NCBI RefSeq assembly: GCF_900102515.1
Contig: NZ_FMVS01000004.1
Span: 62,001 to 126,000, forward strand
DNA: 64,000 nucleotides
From: Butyrivibrio sp. INlla14
GTDB taxonomy: Bacteria > Bacillota > Clostridia > Lachnospirales > Lachnospiraceae
Direction: 5' to 3'
Part shown: positions 42,961 through 53,013 of the stretch, in pieces
Numbering within the stretch: the first letter of the stretch is position 1
Layout of the letters: each line of letters begins with the position of its first letter
The notes under the pieces: generated by a model
Databases searched by the model: none
What the model saw: the letters and a program-made list of their open reading frames with translations, nothing else
Told to the model about the DNA's origin: nothing
Program-made: the position numbers and the translations under genes

Positions 42961-42977
42961 TGCTGGCCTCTTTTTTT
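42946..42977 (+). terminator. Terminator of the dehydratase operon
   Basis: GACCAGCATC TTT GATGCTGGCC followed by TCTTTTTTTT; the hairpin includes the stop codon of the small membrane gene. Confidence 0.9.
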
Positions 42978-42988
42978 TAAACAAATAT

Positions 42989-43921
42989 TTACTTTCCAGA
43001 AAACTCTATGCACAACATTGTAATATCATCAAACTGTTCTGCCCCTTCTTCAAATGCATCAATTGCCTGATGCATACCTTCTATCAGGGACTGAGGATCC
43101 TGCTTCACCAGTTTATTAAGGTTCTCTCCGATGCGATCAAGTCCAAACAGCTCTTCTTCCTTATTCTGGGCTTCAGCGACGCCATCAGTATAAACAAAGA
43201 GCTTTCCGCCCTTTGGAATAGTCATTGTATAGTCCTCATAGCCCTGATCCTCAAGGGCTCCTATCATAATGCCATGGGGATCCTTGAACATGTGGAACTT
43301 GCCCGTTTCATCAGTAATAAATGGATATTCATGGCCTGCACTTGCGGCAATTACCTCTCCATTTGTGATATCCATGATTCCAAACCACACAGTAACAAAC
43401 ATGGTATTGGAGTTTTCTTCGCACATGCGGTCATTAAGATATCTGAGTATCTCTGAAGGCTTAGGATTTTTAGTGTTTTCGTATTGGTTCATCAAAGCAA
43501 TGGCAGACTCATACTTGCTGAACACCTCTTCAGGGCCGTTTGCCATAGGCTTTCTAAGCTCATCATCCAAAAGCTTCAGGCTATTTTTTATGCTTTCCAT
43601 AAGTCCGCTGTCCTTGGAAAGTTTCTTGTCATTACAAAGAAGAATCGCATGGTTTCGTGCGAGCCTGGTCTTATCCTGGGCAGTAAGACGCTCTCTCATC
43701 TCCTGACTAATTTCGCCCATAAGACTTTCATCCTGAAGACGACTTGCGATCATATCATTTTCACGGGTAAGTTCTTCTTCGCTATAGCCCGATTCACCGA
43801 GGACTCTTTGACTCATACGATTCTCATGCAGAGTCTCATTCTGCATTTCCTCTGATATCTCTACTGAAAACTTATATTCGTCATTCTGTTGTCTTTTACT
43901 AAAATAAGCATCCTTCGGCAT
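42989..43921 (-). CDS. SpoIIE/RsbU-type phosphatase lacking the N-terminal half of the fold
   Basis: Residues 155-310 match the C-terminal part of PP2C-like SpoIIE phosphatases: PSEILRYLNDRMCEENSN, NTMFVTVWFGIMDI, AASAGHEYPF, LFVYTDGVAEAQNKEEELFG and QFDDITMLC. The first half of the domain (GDYYD and DVxGxG, which supply metal-binding Asp) is absent; residues 1-150 are unrelated helical sequence. Asp in YTDGV and DDIT remain. It may be a pseudophosphatase or a recombined gene. GGAG precedes ATG 43921. Confidence 0.8.
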   Translation of the reverse strand: MPKDAYFSKRQQNDEYKFSVEISEEMQNETLHENRMSQRVLGESGYSEEELTRENDMIASRLQDESLMGEISQEMRERLTAQDKTRLARNHAILLCNDKKLSKDSGLMESIKNSLKLLDDELRKPMANGPEEVFSKYESAIALMNQYENTKNPKPSEILRYLNDRMCEENSNTMFVTVWFGIMDITNGEVIAASAGHEYPFITDETGKFHMFKDPHGIMIGALEDQGYEDYTMTIPKGGKLFVYTDGVAEAQNKEEELFGLDRIGENLNKLVKQDPQSLIEGMHQAIDAFEEGAEQFDDITMLCIEFSGK

Positions 43922-44059
43922 AGATTCGTCTCCATAGAAAATTAAGCTGCTCTTGCGCAGTAATCCTCTTTATAATTTTACTTCATGTCGTTAATCAATA
44001 TTCTTAATTTTGTCTTAAATAGCCAAAAAGATTGTATAAAACGAAGAATTAATTCTTTC

Positions 44060-46471
44060 TTATTTGGAAAAACAGGATTCAAGCCGCATTTTTACTAAAT
44101 GTGCCCTTTCGTTTTCTTCAGATGTTATTCCCTCGTCTTCTTTTTTGCCGTAAATTGAGCGATAGTAGATTGCAAAAACCCAGGCGACCTCAGGCCGGAT
44201 ATCCTCTGGTACACGCTCTTCATAATCCGATAAAAGACCTCTGTCTTCAAAATCCTCATTGGATTTTTTATGGATAATTCGTTTTATGGACTCCACATCC
44301 ATTTTTAGTTTCTGCGTTGGAGTACCATATTTATAGCGAAGCTTTTTAAGGAGAAAGGCTCCAATGATCAAAATAAGCAGTATTCCAGCAACACTAATGG
44401 CAACTTTGGCTCCAATACTGATAAGCTGCGGAGCGATTTCCTTCTCTATTGCATTTTCAGACTCTTCAGGGTCTATTTCCTCGCTTTTTACTTCTGATTT
44501 TGGAATCTGTAGGCTTTCGTAGGATTGCTTCTCGATTTCCAGATTTTTTTCCTTACGATTCCAGGTAAAATCCTCTGCTGTCAGATAGCCACTTGTTGGT
44601 TCAAATGGAATCCATCCTACTCCTTCTATGTAGGCTTCAGGCCAGGCATGGGCCAGACTGCTGCTAACTTCATAGTTTTCCTGTGCTTCAAAAGGGAATG
44701 CATAGCGAAATCCCACTGATACTCTCGCTGGTATGCCATTGAGACGAAGCAGCATAACCATGGCTGAAGTAAAATGGACGCAATATCCACTTTGAGTTTC
44801 AAAAAGGAATCTGTCAGCAATATCTGCCATTCCTTGAGCTGAACTAAGGTCAGAAGAAGGATCTTTTCCGCCTAGAGCCTTCTCATTGTAGGCATATTGC
44901 CTCAGATAGGCTTCAACCATTTTGCATTTATCGTAGGTAGATACAGATTTTATGGTACTTATGTCACCATCAGATTTTATGCTGTTCTTCAGAGCTTCAC
45001 TCAGAATATTCTCCGCCAATTCGGACATTCTATTCATTGCTCCGCTTGTATCAAGGTATTGCCCCATGTTAGTCTGGGAGATAGCACTTGTTTTCTGAAG
45101 TTCAAGATTGCTCTCATCAATTGACACCATTGTCTTGTTGTATGACGCTTCCGTCATAAACTCTTCTAAGCCTATTCCATACAGGCTTCGCATGTAATTG
45201 CAGGCATCTGCATAGGATAGCATTTCACTTTCTTTTATGTTGTTACCACCGCGGATCAGTTCTATATAATATGGGCTTCCGTAATCTATCTCAAGATATT
45301 TTGCATTTATCTTATATCCTTTATGATGACGCTTATCTGATACTCCTGCCGTTATTTCTTTTCCCTTTCCGCTTCCCTTTTCGTCTGCATACAGCGACAA
45401 TGAATTGATTGGTGCTATTTCATCTCTGGTATCAAGAAAAACATACTGAAGATTTAATTTGGAGATTCTGGAAAAAAGTGCAGCGTATTCCTTGTCAGCC
45501 TCATTCTTATATAGAAGGTTCAGGAAATTCACGATGTTACTGTCATCTTTTCCTCTGCCTCCTGCAAGATAGGCCACTCTTCTAACCTTGAGATTTCCGC
45601 CATTTTCTTCATCAGCAAAAACAAAATATGGCTTATCCTCTGATTTTAATAGGATCTGAGTCTTATCCGTTTCAGAATATGAATCCCCAGTCACTCTGAA
45701 AGAGCTATAACCTGCAGAATACTTATTTTTCCCAAAGGATAATGACAGCTTGTAAGAAACTTCATCTGCCATATCCACGAAGCCATAAACGATTCTCGTA
45801 CCAGCATCTATTACAGGAGTCCAATCTATGGGTTCGCTTTTCATGGGAATAAATGAGATCAGTATTCCAAGGACTACAAAATAATGGAATGGAAATGAAA
45901 ACGATAATTTTTCATAGAAAATCTGCTGAAGAGATGAAAGAGTTAAAATAACTAATGATATGAATAGAAGGCGGTCTGTAAGCGTGTTTGCAGAGAATGA
46001 GTCCGTAAAAAAATACGCCGCTAAAGCTATAAGATCAATAATGAATATTCCCCATAGCATTATTTTATGGCCTGAAAATTCAAGTGAATCCGATACTTCC
46101 TTCTGGAAAAAGAGGGAAATTATCACCCTTGCTGCAAAAGCCAACACTATAGTCATAGAGAGATATGGCATAACCTCCATATCTTTAAACAAAAAATAAA
46201 GGAGAATAGCTGGAAATGCTAAAAAAATCGAAGTAAATCTGCTCTTAGCAAAGATTTTGAAAAGATAATCAAAAGCACTGAACAGTGCAAAGAATGCAAG
46301 AAAACCAAAGCAAAATTCATCTACAGAAAAATGCGAAACCTCCTTGGCCACAACGCCCCCAGAAACACCCACATTTTTTCCATTGACCATTAGGGTAAAC
46401 TCCACCACAATAGCAATAAGAATAAATGCAAACATATGAAGCTTAATCTCAGCCACAAGCACAGAAATCAT
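44060..46471 (-). CDS. Transglutaminase-like membrane protein (TgpA-type)
   Basis: About six N-terminal membrane helices, an extracytoplasmic region, then a transglutaminase-core domain with Cys in SGYCVHFTSAMVMLLR, His in SLAHAWPEAYI and WIPFEPTSGY, one more helix (AISVAGILLILIIGAFLL) and a cytosolic tail. Third gene of the MoxR-DUF58-transglutaminase operon. ATG 46471 overlaps the DUF58 stop by 23 bases; the frame is open a further 79 codons but only inside DUF58. The bacterial role of these operons is unclear, possibly envelope peptide crosslinking or hydrolysis. Confidence 0.9.
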   Translation of the reverse strand: MISVLVAEIKLHMFAFILIAIVVEFTLMVNGKNVGVSGGVVAKEVSHFSVDEFCFGFLAFFALFSAFDYLFKIFAKSRFTSIFLAFPAILLYFLFKDMEVMPYLSMTIVLAFAARVIISLFFQKEVSDSLEFSGHKIMLWGIFIIDLIALAAYFFTDSFSANTLTDRLLFISLVILTLSSLQQIFYEKLSFSFPFHYFVVLGILISFIPMKSEPIDWTPVIDAGTRIVYGFVDMADEVSYKLSLSFGKNKYSAGYSSFRVTGDSYSETDKTQILLKSEDKPYFVFADEENGGNLKVRRVAYLAGGRGKDDSNIVNFLNLLYKNEADKEYAALFSRISKLNLQYVFLDTRDEIAPINSLSLYADEKGSGKGKEITAGVSDKRHHKGYKINAKYLEIDYGSPYYIELIRGGNNIKESEMLSYADACNYMRSLYGIGLEEFMTEASYNKTMVSIDESNLELQKTSAISQTNMGQYLDTSGAMNRMSELAENILSEALKNSIKSDGDISTIKSVSTYDKCKMVEAYLRQYAYNEKALGGKDPSSDLSSAQGMADIADRFLFETQSGYCVHFTSAMVMLLRLNGIPARVSVGFRYAFPFEAQENYEVSSSLAHAWPEAYIEGVGWIPFEPTSGYLTAEDFTWNRKEKNLEIEKQSYESLQIPKSEVKSEEIDPEESENAIEKEIAPQLISIGAKVAISVAGILLILIIGAFLLKKLRYKYGTPTQKLKMDVESIKRIIHKKSNEDFEDRGLLSDYEERVPEDIRPEVAWVFAIYYRSIYGKKEDEGITSEENERAHLVKMRLESCFSK

Positions 46472-47522
46472 CTTGCCCGGGCTGAGTGTTCTCTCTGACC
46501 AGAATCCAGGTGTCATTGTCATATAAATCGTCACTCCTCTTATCGTCTGCCAGCTTATGGATCTCAGCATAGTCGCTCTCTGAGCGGTAAAAAATACTGT
46601 CAGCGATAATGCTGTAGAACTCGCGGAAGCTATCGTAGGAATCAACCAGTGCTTCGGTGACTTTTCCTGATGGATAAATAATGCGAACTGGGACGTTTTG
46701 CTGTCCAAAATGCCATGCTGCGGATACTACAAACTCCAGAAAAGAATCTCGTTTCTTAAGAAACTCCGTGTCCTGGTCTCTTTCAGGAACATCAGAAGCT
46801 ATCATCAGAATAGTGACAGCTCTTTTCTCCATTCTGTCTGGCACTCGGACCACCAGATCTGACAATCTGGCTGATACTTTCCAGTTAATGGCTGACATTG
46901 AATCGCCCTTTTGATATGGCCTCAAATCGCTTCCTGGAATGTTTTCAAAAAGCTTCTGGCTCTTAAAGCCGGTACTATTGAAGATGTTTTCAAGATCAAG
47001 AGCTTTATTTGCTATATCAGTGATCTGGGGGCTTACCACAGCCCTGAAGGAATAGGGCACATCCCGCTCATAAGTAAATATGTGAAAGGGATCATCAAAG
47101 GCTACCTTCTCGATTCCCACATAGTAAGCACCTGCGAATCGGCAGCTTATGCCCGAAAGAAGTTCTTTCTTTTCACGGATATTAAGGGAAATCTCCTGTC
47201 CGTTTGTAATTTCGTACAGATCGCATCTGTCATCATAGACATATATCCGCATTCTGTGGATTGGGAAAATTCCTTCGTTTTCAAAGGATGCTCTGAAGCC
47301 ATGCTCCTCGCCCTTGGTGAGCTTATGGACCTCCACCTCCTGATAAATCCTAAGGAACGTGCTATTTACAAATATATAAACTATAGAAACGGGAATAAGC
47401 AGCAAAATGGCATAAAGCCACCCGAAAGAAACCGGACCACCGTAAAAAGACGCAAAAACCAGACTCGCAGCCAGAACTGCAAGATATAGTAACAATCCTC
47501 TTTTGTGGATCAGGATATTCAT
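46449..47522 (-). CDS. DUF58 membrane protein
   Basis: Two N-terminal membrane helices, then a cytosolic DUF58 domain with the family core SDLRPYQKGDSMSAINWKVS and a vWA-like C-terminal half (AVTILMIASDVPERDQDTE). 357 residues. Its ATG overlaps the MoxR stop by four bases (ATGA). Known partner of MoxR chaperone-like ATPases. Confidence 0.92.
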   Translation of the reverse strand: MNILIHKRGLLLYLAVLAASLVFASFYGGPVSFGWLYAILLLIPVSIVYIFVNSTFLRIYQEVEVHKLTKGEEHGFRASFENEGIFPIHRMRIYVYDDRCDLYEITNGQEISLNIREKKELLSGISCRFAGAYYVGIEKVAFDDPFHIFTYERDVPYSFRAVVSPQITDIANKALDLENIFNSTGFKSQKLFENIPGSDLRPYQKGDSMSAINWKVSARLSDLVVRVPDRMEKRAVTILMIASDVPERDQDTEFLKKRDSFLEFVVSAAWHFGQQNVPVRIIYPSGKVTEALVDSYDSFREFYSIIADSIFYRSESDYAEIHKLADDKRSDDLYDNDTWILVRENTQPGQDDFCACG

Positions 47523-48442
47523 GATACCTTCACCTGTTCAAGAATCTTCCTAATCAGGTCTTCCTTGGTGACACGGCTAAGCCTGGCCTCAGAAGTTAGT
47601 ATAAGTCTGTGCGGAAGCGTAAGCTGTGCTGCACTTGCAATATCCTCAGGAATACAGTAATCTCTGTCATTCAGATAAGCTATGGCCTGGGAATAACGAA
47701 GCATAGCCAAAAGAGCTCTCGGAGAAGCACCACAACTGATCTCAGCCTTATTTCTGGTGGCATCCACTATAGCCACAGCATAAGAGCGCAAATCCACATG
47801 AATAGTGACCTTGGCCACATCTTCACGCATATCCAGGATATCTTTTCCCGTAAGGACAGGGCTTGTATCCTGATGAAGACTTCCTTCAAGAAAACGCTTT
47901 GCCATATCTTCAGATGCCTGAACATCCGGGTATCCCACAGATAATCTGACCACAAATCTGTCCAGCTGAGATTCTGGCAGTGGATAAGTCCCTGCCATTT
48001 CCGCAGGATTCTGGGTTCCGATTACCATAAAAGGCTCTGGAACAGGGATTTCTTTTCCGTCGATTGTGACCCTGCGCTCCTCCATTACCTCAAGAAGGGC
48101 CGACTGGGTCTTGGGAGAAGTTCTGTTAAGTTCGTCCGCAAGAACTATATTATTAACAACAGGTCCTGAAAGAACCTGAAAACTCTTAGTTTCGGAATTA
48201 TACATGGAAAAACCGGTGATATCAGAAGGTGTAGTATCCGGAGTACATTGAATTCTAGAAAAAGAAATAGATAGAGAATCTGCAAGAGCCTTTGCAAGAG
48301 AGGTTTTGCCAACACCAGGCACATCCTCCAGTAGCACATGTCCCCCAGACAAAAGCGCAGTTATAATGTGCTCAATAACCTGGCCCTTCCCCACAATGCG
48401 TTGTTCCATGCTGTCTTTCAGCTGCTGTACCTTGTTATTCAT
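47519..48442 (-). CDS. MoxR-family AAA+ ATPase
   Basis: Chaperone-like ATPase; Walker A VPGVGKTSLA, Walker B VLADELNRTSPKTQ, then VIGTQNPAEMAGTYPLP and ASPRALLAM (sensor 2). 307 residues from ATG 48442 behind GGAGGAG; the frame upstream of this lacks a site. First gene of the three-gene operon, it probably activates DUF58 or remodels a target. Confidence 0.95.
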   Translation of the reverse strand: MNNKVQQLKDSMEQRIVGKGQVIEHIITALLSGGHVLLEDVPGVGKTSLAKALADSLSISFSRIQCTPDTTPSDITGFSMYNSETKSFQVLSGPVVNNIVLADELNRTSPKTQSALLEVMEERRVTIDGKEIPVPEPFMVIGTQNPAEMAGTYPLPESQLDRFVVRLSVGYPDVQASEDMAKRFLEGSLHQDTSPVLTGKDILDMREDVAKVTIHVDLRSYAVAIVDATRNKAEISCGASPRALLAMLRYSQAIAYLNDRDYCIPEDIASAAQLTLPHRLILTSEARLSRVTKEDLIRKILEQVKVS

Positions 48443-48539
48443 GTTTTTCTCCTCCAAAAATATTGTAGCATAGGCGATGGTCCCTGTGGTATGATACTTT
48501 CCGTAATCGCTTTTAAATCTCATATTCAAGGAGGATCCC

Positions 48540-49961
48540 ATGGGAGGATTTTTTGGAGTAGCATCTCGTGAGAGTGCAGTTTTTGACCTTTTTTACGGAA
48601 CTGACTATCACTCACACTTAGGTACAAGGCGCGCCGGAATGGCTGTTTATGACAAGAAGAAGGGATTTGACCGCTCTATCCACAATATTGAGAGGTCGTA
48701 TTTCAGGCCCAAATTTGAGGAAGACATGCTCAAGATGGAGGGCAATCTTGGTATCGGTTCTATTTCAGACTATGAACCTCAGCCACTTATCGTCAGATCA
48801 CATCACGGCACATACGCCATCACCACTGTTGGCAAGATCAACAACATCGACGAGATCACCAATAAGCTCTTTACTGACAACCATTCACATTTTCTGGAGA
48901 TGAGTGGTGGAGATATCAACCCTACCGAGCTTGTTGCATCTATCATCAATCAGAAATCTACAATCGTAGAAGGAATCCGTTACGCACAGGCAATAATAAA
49001 GGGATCTATGTCTCTGCTAGTTATGACTCCGGAAGGAATCTATGCAGCAAGAGACCGTTATGGCAGAACTCCTGTCCAAATTGGACACAAGGACGAGGGA
49101 TTCTGTGTCGCATTCGAAAGTTTTTCCTATTTAAATCTTGGATATATTGACTATAGAGAGCTGGAACCTGCAGAAATCGCATTTATCACCCCGGAATCTG
49201 TAGAGATAGTTGCTCCTGGAATGGGAGATATGCGTATCTGTACCTTCCTGTGGATCTACTATGGTTTCCCTGCATCTACCTACGAGGGATTGAACGTAGA
49301 AAGAATGCGTTATAATTGCGGTGCCAAGCTGGCTCAGCGTGATATGCAAAGGGGGATTCATCCCGATCTGGTAGCAGGCGTTCCAGATTCAGGTGTTGCA
49401 CACGCGATCGGTTACTCCAACACTTCTGGAATTCCATATTCCAGACCTTTTGTAAAATATACAGCTACCTGGCCAAGGTCCTTCATGCCTACAGTTCAGT
49501 CAAGGCGTGACCTTATAGCCAAGATGAAGCTTCTACCTGTTAATCAGCTTATTAAGAACAAGAGCCTTCTTCTGATCGATGACTCCATAGTAAGGGGAAC
49601 CCAGCTTCGTGAGACTACCGAGTTCTTGTATAAGAGCGGCGCCAGCGAGGTACATATCCGTCCTGCCTGTCCACCTCTGATATATGGCTGTAAGTATCTT
49701 AACTTCTCCCGTTCCAACTCAGAAATGGAACTTATAACAAGACGAGTTATTGAAAAGCTTGAGGGATATCCATCTCCAGATGAGGAGACAGTAAGAAAAT
49801 ATACAGATCCCGATTCACCTCAGTATGAGGCTATGCTGGAAGAAATCAGAAAAGAGCTGAATTTCACTTCACTTCATTATCACAGACTTGATGACATGAT
49901 AGAAGCTATTCCACTTGAACCCTGCAACTTATGTACATATTGCTGGAGTGGAAAAGAATGA
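48540..49961 (+). CDS. Amidophosphoribosyltransferase-like (PurF family) without the catalytic cysteine
   Basis: Two-domain PurF architecture: N-terminal glutaminase-like Ntn domain and C-terminal phosphoribosyltransferase with the PRPP loop LLLIDDSIVRGTQ and PDSGVAHAIGYS. The first residues are MGGFFGVAS where active PurF has Cys as residue 1 after processing (CGxFG). Without it the glutamine amidotransfer step should fail. C-terminal CNLCTYCWSG keeps Fe-S-type Cys. Length 473 normal. GAGGA precedes ATG 48540. It may use ammonia or serve another role. It is monocistronic, not in a purine operon. Confidence 0.88.
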   Translation: MGGFFGVASRESAVFDLFYGTDYHSHLGTRRAGMAVYDKKKGFDRSIHNIERSYFRPKFEEDMLKMEGNLGIGSISDYEPQPLIVRSHHGTYAITTVGKINNIDEITNKLFTDNHSHFLEMSGGDINPTELVASIINQKSTIVEGIRYAQAIIKGSMSLLVMTPEGIYAARDRYGRTPVQIGHKDEGFCVAFESFSYLNLGYIDYRELEPAEIAFITPESVEIVAPGMGDMRICTFLWIYYGFPASTYEGLNVERMRYNCGAKLAQRDMQRGIHPDLVAGVPDSGVAHAIGYSNTSGIPYSRPFVKYTATWPRSFMPTVQSRRDLIAKMKLLPVNQLIKNKSLLLIDDSIVRGTQLRETTEFLYKSGASEVHIRPACPPLIYGCKYLNFSRSNSEMELITRRVIEKLEGYPSPDEETVRKYTDPDSPQYEAMLEEIRKELNFTSLHYHRLDDMIEAIPLEPCNLCTYCWSGKE

Positions 49962-49966
49962 TCAGC

Positions 49967-50001
49967 AAAGGAGCCAGGCGTATAAACGCCTGGCTCCTTT
50001 T
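49967..50001. terminator. Bidirectional terminator
   Basis: AAAGGAGCCAGGCG/CGCCTGGCTCCTTT, 14-bp perfect stem with loop TATAAA, between the PurF-like gene and the convergent chemoreceptor. Confidence 0.9.
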
Positions 50002-50015
50002 ATCATTTATCATTC

Positions 50016-51800
50016 TCAAATTGTTATAAACTGCCTTGTACTATCATTAAGCTTTTCTGTAACATCGTTATTAGTATCCATAGCAGAACTGATACCGCTG
50101 ATCTCATCAACAATATCCTGTGAATGTTCTGCAGATTGATTGATTGCTTCAGATGCCTGCTCCACAGATTCAGAAATGGATGTTACTGAATCAGCCATCT
50201 CACCCATAATTGTGTTAAGACTCTGGGACTGGGTTGAAATACCATCCAGCATTTCATTGATAAGTCTTGCTGTCTCTTCATATTTTTCACCCGTATCTAC
50301 AAAGGCATCGTAATCTGCAAGAACTGTCGTGTTGATAAACTCAAGCACCTGATTGGCGTTAGTTGCAAGAGATGTAACAGCCTCTGTAACTTCATTACTG
50401 ATAACCTGAATATTTCCAGCAGTCTGACGGGAGTTCTCAGCTAGTGAACTAATCTCCGAAGCAACAACCGCAAATCCTTTTCCAGCTTCTCCAGCTCTTG
50501 CTGCCTCAATAGAAGCATTGAGAGCCAGAAGGTTAGTCTGGGATGCAATATCAAGGATTACCTTGGTAAGTTCGTTGATCTGTGCAACCTTCTCACTATC
50601 TTTAACTGATTGCTCAAGAACAGTCGATAATTCTTCCATCTTGGCTCCAGTGTTGTCCTTCTTGTTCTGTGCATCTTCCTTGATAACAATAGCCTCTGCC
50701 CTGATTTCCTCAGCCTTGGCAGTTCCATCCTCTACACCATTGTTGATATTATCAGTAGCGCCCTTTACATCATCAAGCTTATCATTCATCACTCTGGCTG
50801 TATCTGATACATTCTGCATGCTGGCAGACAACTCTTCTAGCGCTGCAGAAGTGTTTGTAATATTGTCACTAGCCAGCATGATCTGATTTGTCATATTCTC
50901 TGAGGACTCAGTAAGTATGACAGTTCCATCCTTGACCTGACGCAGGATTCCCTGAAGAGTTTCTATAAAGAGGTTGAAACCATCTTTGATATGTACAAGC
51001 TCCGATGAAGTCTGAGTCTCAACCCTAGCATTAAGATTACCTTTGTTGTTCTTAATATCACTGATGATCCCGTTAATTTCATCTGCCATCTGGTTAACCT
51101 TACGTCCGATGGACCTATAGTTCCAGAACAGGAATGCAATGATAAAGATGACATAAACAACCATCATGAGGTTGACCATCATAATCGCAGATTGTGTTTT
51201 TGCACGAACATAGTTCTGAGTTGTGTTCTGAATAGTTACCAGCTCTTCATTTAAGATAACCAGCTGCTCTTTCATGTTAGCAAGCTGAGTTGATGCGTCA
51301 CCATATACAACACCTAAAATTGTATTGACATCTCCCTCCTTGGCTGCTTTCATAACTGCCTGATAACCTGCTTTATAAGGAGTATAATTCTCCTGCAGGA
51401 TAGCAGCCGCCTGTTGAGCAGTACTACCTGCACTTGTAACAACTGCCATGGTAGAATTGATTCCTTCCACAGCCGCATCCATCTCGGCAATGCATTTTTC
51501 CATTTCTGATAGTTTTCCATCCAGCTGTCCAATAGATACGATTGTGTCATACATAGCCGCAAAGGCAAATCCATCATTATCCAGAATACGCATATCTACT
51601 TCAAATACACGAATATCATCCATGACTCCTTCTACCGTTGTAGAAGTACCTATGGATGTGGATGTAATATCGTTCATTTGCCCGATAACAATAAAGATAG
51701 AAACAACAAATAGCAGCAATAAAGCCGCATATGAAATGCCACTCATTCCTGCTACCGTCTTGAAAAATGGTATTTTTTTCTGATTATTATTTGTAGCCAT
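50016..51800 (-). CDS. Methyl-accepting chemotaxis protein
   Basis: Membrane helix ([19 protein letters not shown]), helical extracellular sensor (about 50-200, 4HB-like), second helix ([20 protein letters not shown]), HAMP-like region and the signalling domain with the hairpin tip [20 protein letters not shown] and [16 protein letters not shown]. 594 residues. AAAGGAGA precedes ATG 51800. It relays an unknown ligand to CheA. The 190 bases upstream contain no gene. Confidence 0.95.
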   Translation of the reverse strand: MATNNNQKKIPFFKTVAGMSGISYAALLLLFVVSIFIVIGQMNDITSTSIGTSTTVEGVMDDIRVFEVDMRILDNDGFAFAAMYDTIVSIGQLDGKLSEMEKCIAEMDAAVEGINSTMAVVTSAGSTAQQAAAILQENYTPYKAGYQAVMKAAKEGDVNTILGVVYGDASTQLANMKEQLVILNEELVTIQNTTQNYVRAKTQSAIMMVNLMMVVYVIFIIAFLFWNYRSIGRKVNQMADEINGIISDIKNNKGNLNARVETQTSSELVHIKDGFNLFIETLQGILRQVKDGTVILTESSENMTNQIMLASDNITNTSAALEELSASMQNVSDTARVMNDKLDDVKGATDNINNGVEDGTAKAEEIRAEAIVIKEDAQNKKDNTGAKMEELSTVLEQSVKDSEKVAQINELTKVILDIASQTNLLALNASIEAARAGEAGKGFAVVASEISSLAENSRQTAGNIQVISNEVTEAVTSLATNANQVLEFINTTVLADYDAFVDTGEKYEETARLINEMLDGISTQSQSLNTIMGEMADSVTSISESVEQASEAINQSAEHSQDIVDEISGISSAMDTNNDVTEKLNDSTRQFITI

Positions 51801-51991
51801 TGTTGTCTCCTTTTTAACATCATCTGCAACAGTAAAATCTGTATCAGTTCACTAAAAATCTTACACCATGGACGATGGTGCTTCTAGATTTCTCGACGAT
51901 ATTTAATACTAATTTTAGTGTTTTTACAAATATTGCATTAAATCTAAAATTAATAATTTGCACGTCTACGATGTCAAAGAGACCACATTAG

Positions 51992-52513
51992 TTACATATC
52001 TATGTCTTCTTGCTCCTGCTCAGGACTGTTATCATTGTCATCATCATCATAGGACATGAACTCACGGCCAGAAATACGGTTTTCCTTGCGCTGATTCTCA
52101 ACCTTCTCAGACAAGAGCTCTTTTACATCCCTTGAATGACAGACAGCTTCGATTACAAAGTTCTTGAGTGTCTTGTCGGAAGTCTTGAGCTCTATAGAAC
52201 CAAGGCCCAATATCCTCTGCCCAAGTGTCTGCTTGAGACTGATGTCCAACACTCTGTAGAGTCTTACCTCGTCCTCTGTTATGTTAAAGAAACCTCTTTT
52301 TACAAATAATCTGTCCTCAGAAACTGAATAAACTGTAAAAGAAAAAGGAAATCCAAGAAATGTGTGCTTCCGGTCCTTCCAGAGAATGTTTCCCTCTTGC
52401 TTTAAGCTCTTTCTCTTTCTATTGAGAACTGCTGATAAGATAGTAAGTACTACAAATACCGCAACCACGGCGATCAAAACAATAAGTGTAATTTCTAATG
52501 CTCTGTTTTCCAT
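51992..52513 (-). CDS. Membrane-anchored bacterial PH domain protein
   Basis: One N-terminal helix (LEITLIVLIAVVAVFVVLTI), then a PH-like domain (FFNITEDEVRLYRVLDISLK, RILGLGSIELKTSDKTLKNF) of the YdbT/bPH_2 type and an acidic tail (SYDDDDNDNSPEQEQEDIDM). GGAGGGAG precedes ATG 52513. Function unknown; such proteins often help envelope homeostasis. Confidence 0.8.
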   Translation of the reverse strand: MENRALEITLIVLIAVVAVFVVLTILSAVLNRKRKSLKQEGNILWKDRKHTFLGFPFSFTVYSVSEDRLFVKRGFFNITEDEVRLYRVLDISLKQTLGQRILGLGSIELKTSDKTLKNFVIEAVCHSRDVKELLSEKVENQRKENRISGREFMSYDDDDNDNSPEQEQEDIDM

Positions 52514-52577
52514 TATGTAATGCTCCCTCCAAGCTATGATGACTAATTATATCACAAAAGTTTTTTTAATATAGGTA

Positions 52578-52606
52578 TTAACAAATGTACTAAAATGCGA
52601 TAATAT
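52578..52606 (+). promoter_or_regulatory. Promoter of the HU gene
   Basis: -35 TTAACA (52578-52583), 17-base spacer, -10 TAATAT (52601-52606). Confidence 0.75.
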
Positions 52607-52662
52607 TTTTACATGAGGGCAATAAGGCCCCACAAACACAATTTTCTTTTGGAGGAAAAAAT

Positions 52663-52941
52663 ATGAATAAGACAGAACTCGTTGAAGCTATCGCAAAGGC
52701 TACAAAGCTCAGCAAGAAGGACAGCGAGAAGGCTGTAAAGGCTTTCACAGAAGTTGTTACTAAGGAGCTTAAGAAGAAGGGCAAAGTTCAGCTCGTTGGC
52801 TTCGGAACATTTGAGACTGCAAAGAGAGCAGCTAGAACAGGTAAGAATCCTCAGACTGGCGCTACACTTAAGATTCCTGCAGCTACAGTTCCTAAGTTCA
52901 AAGCTGGTAAGGCTCTCAAGGAAGCTGTTAACAAGAAATAA
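52663..52941 (+). CDS. hup: HU-type nucleoid protein
   Basis: DNA-bending histone-like protein, 92 residues. MNKTELVEAIAKATKLSKKD start, KVQLVGFGTFETAKRAARTG and NPQTGATLKIPAATVPKFKA match the HU beta-arm and core. GGAGGAAA precedes ATG 52663. Codon use is strongly biased, as for a highly expressed gene. A promoter and terminator frame it as a single gene. Confidence 0.97.
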   Translation: MNKTELVEAIAKATKLSKKDSEKAVKAFTEVVTKELKKKGKVQLVGFGTFETAKRAARTGKNPQTGATLKIPAATVPKFKAGKALKEAVNKK

Positions 52942-52957
52942 TTATTAAAGATTTTAA

Positions 52958-52991
52958 AAGGCAGTCGGTTTTGCACTGGCTGCCTTTTTTG
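52958..52991 (+). terminator. Terminator of the HU gene
   Basis: AAAGGCAG(T)C hairpin with GGCTGCCTTTTTT tail. Confidence 0.85.
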
Positions 52992-53013
52992 CATAATATC
53001 GTTTGTCGTGGTA

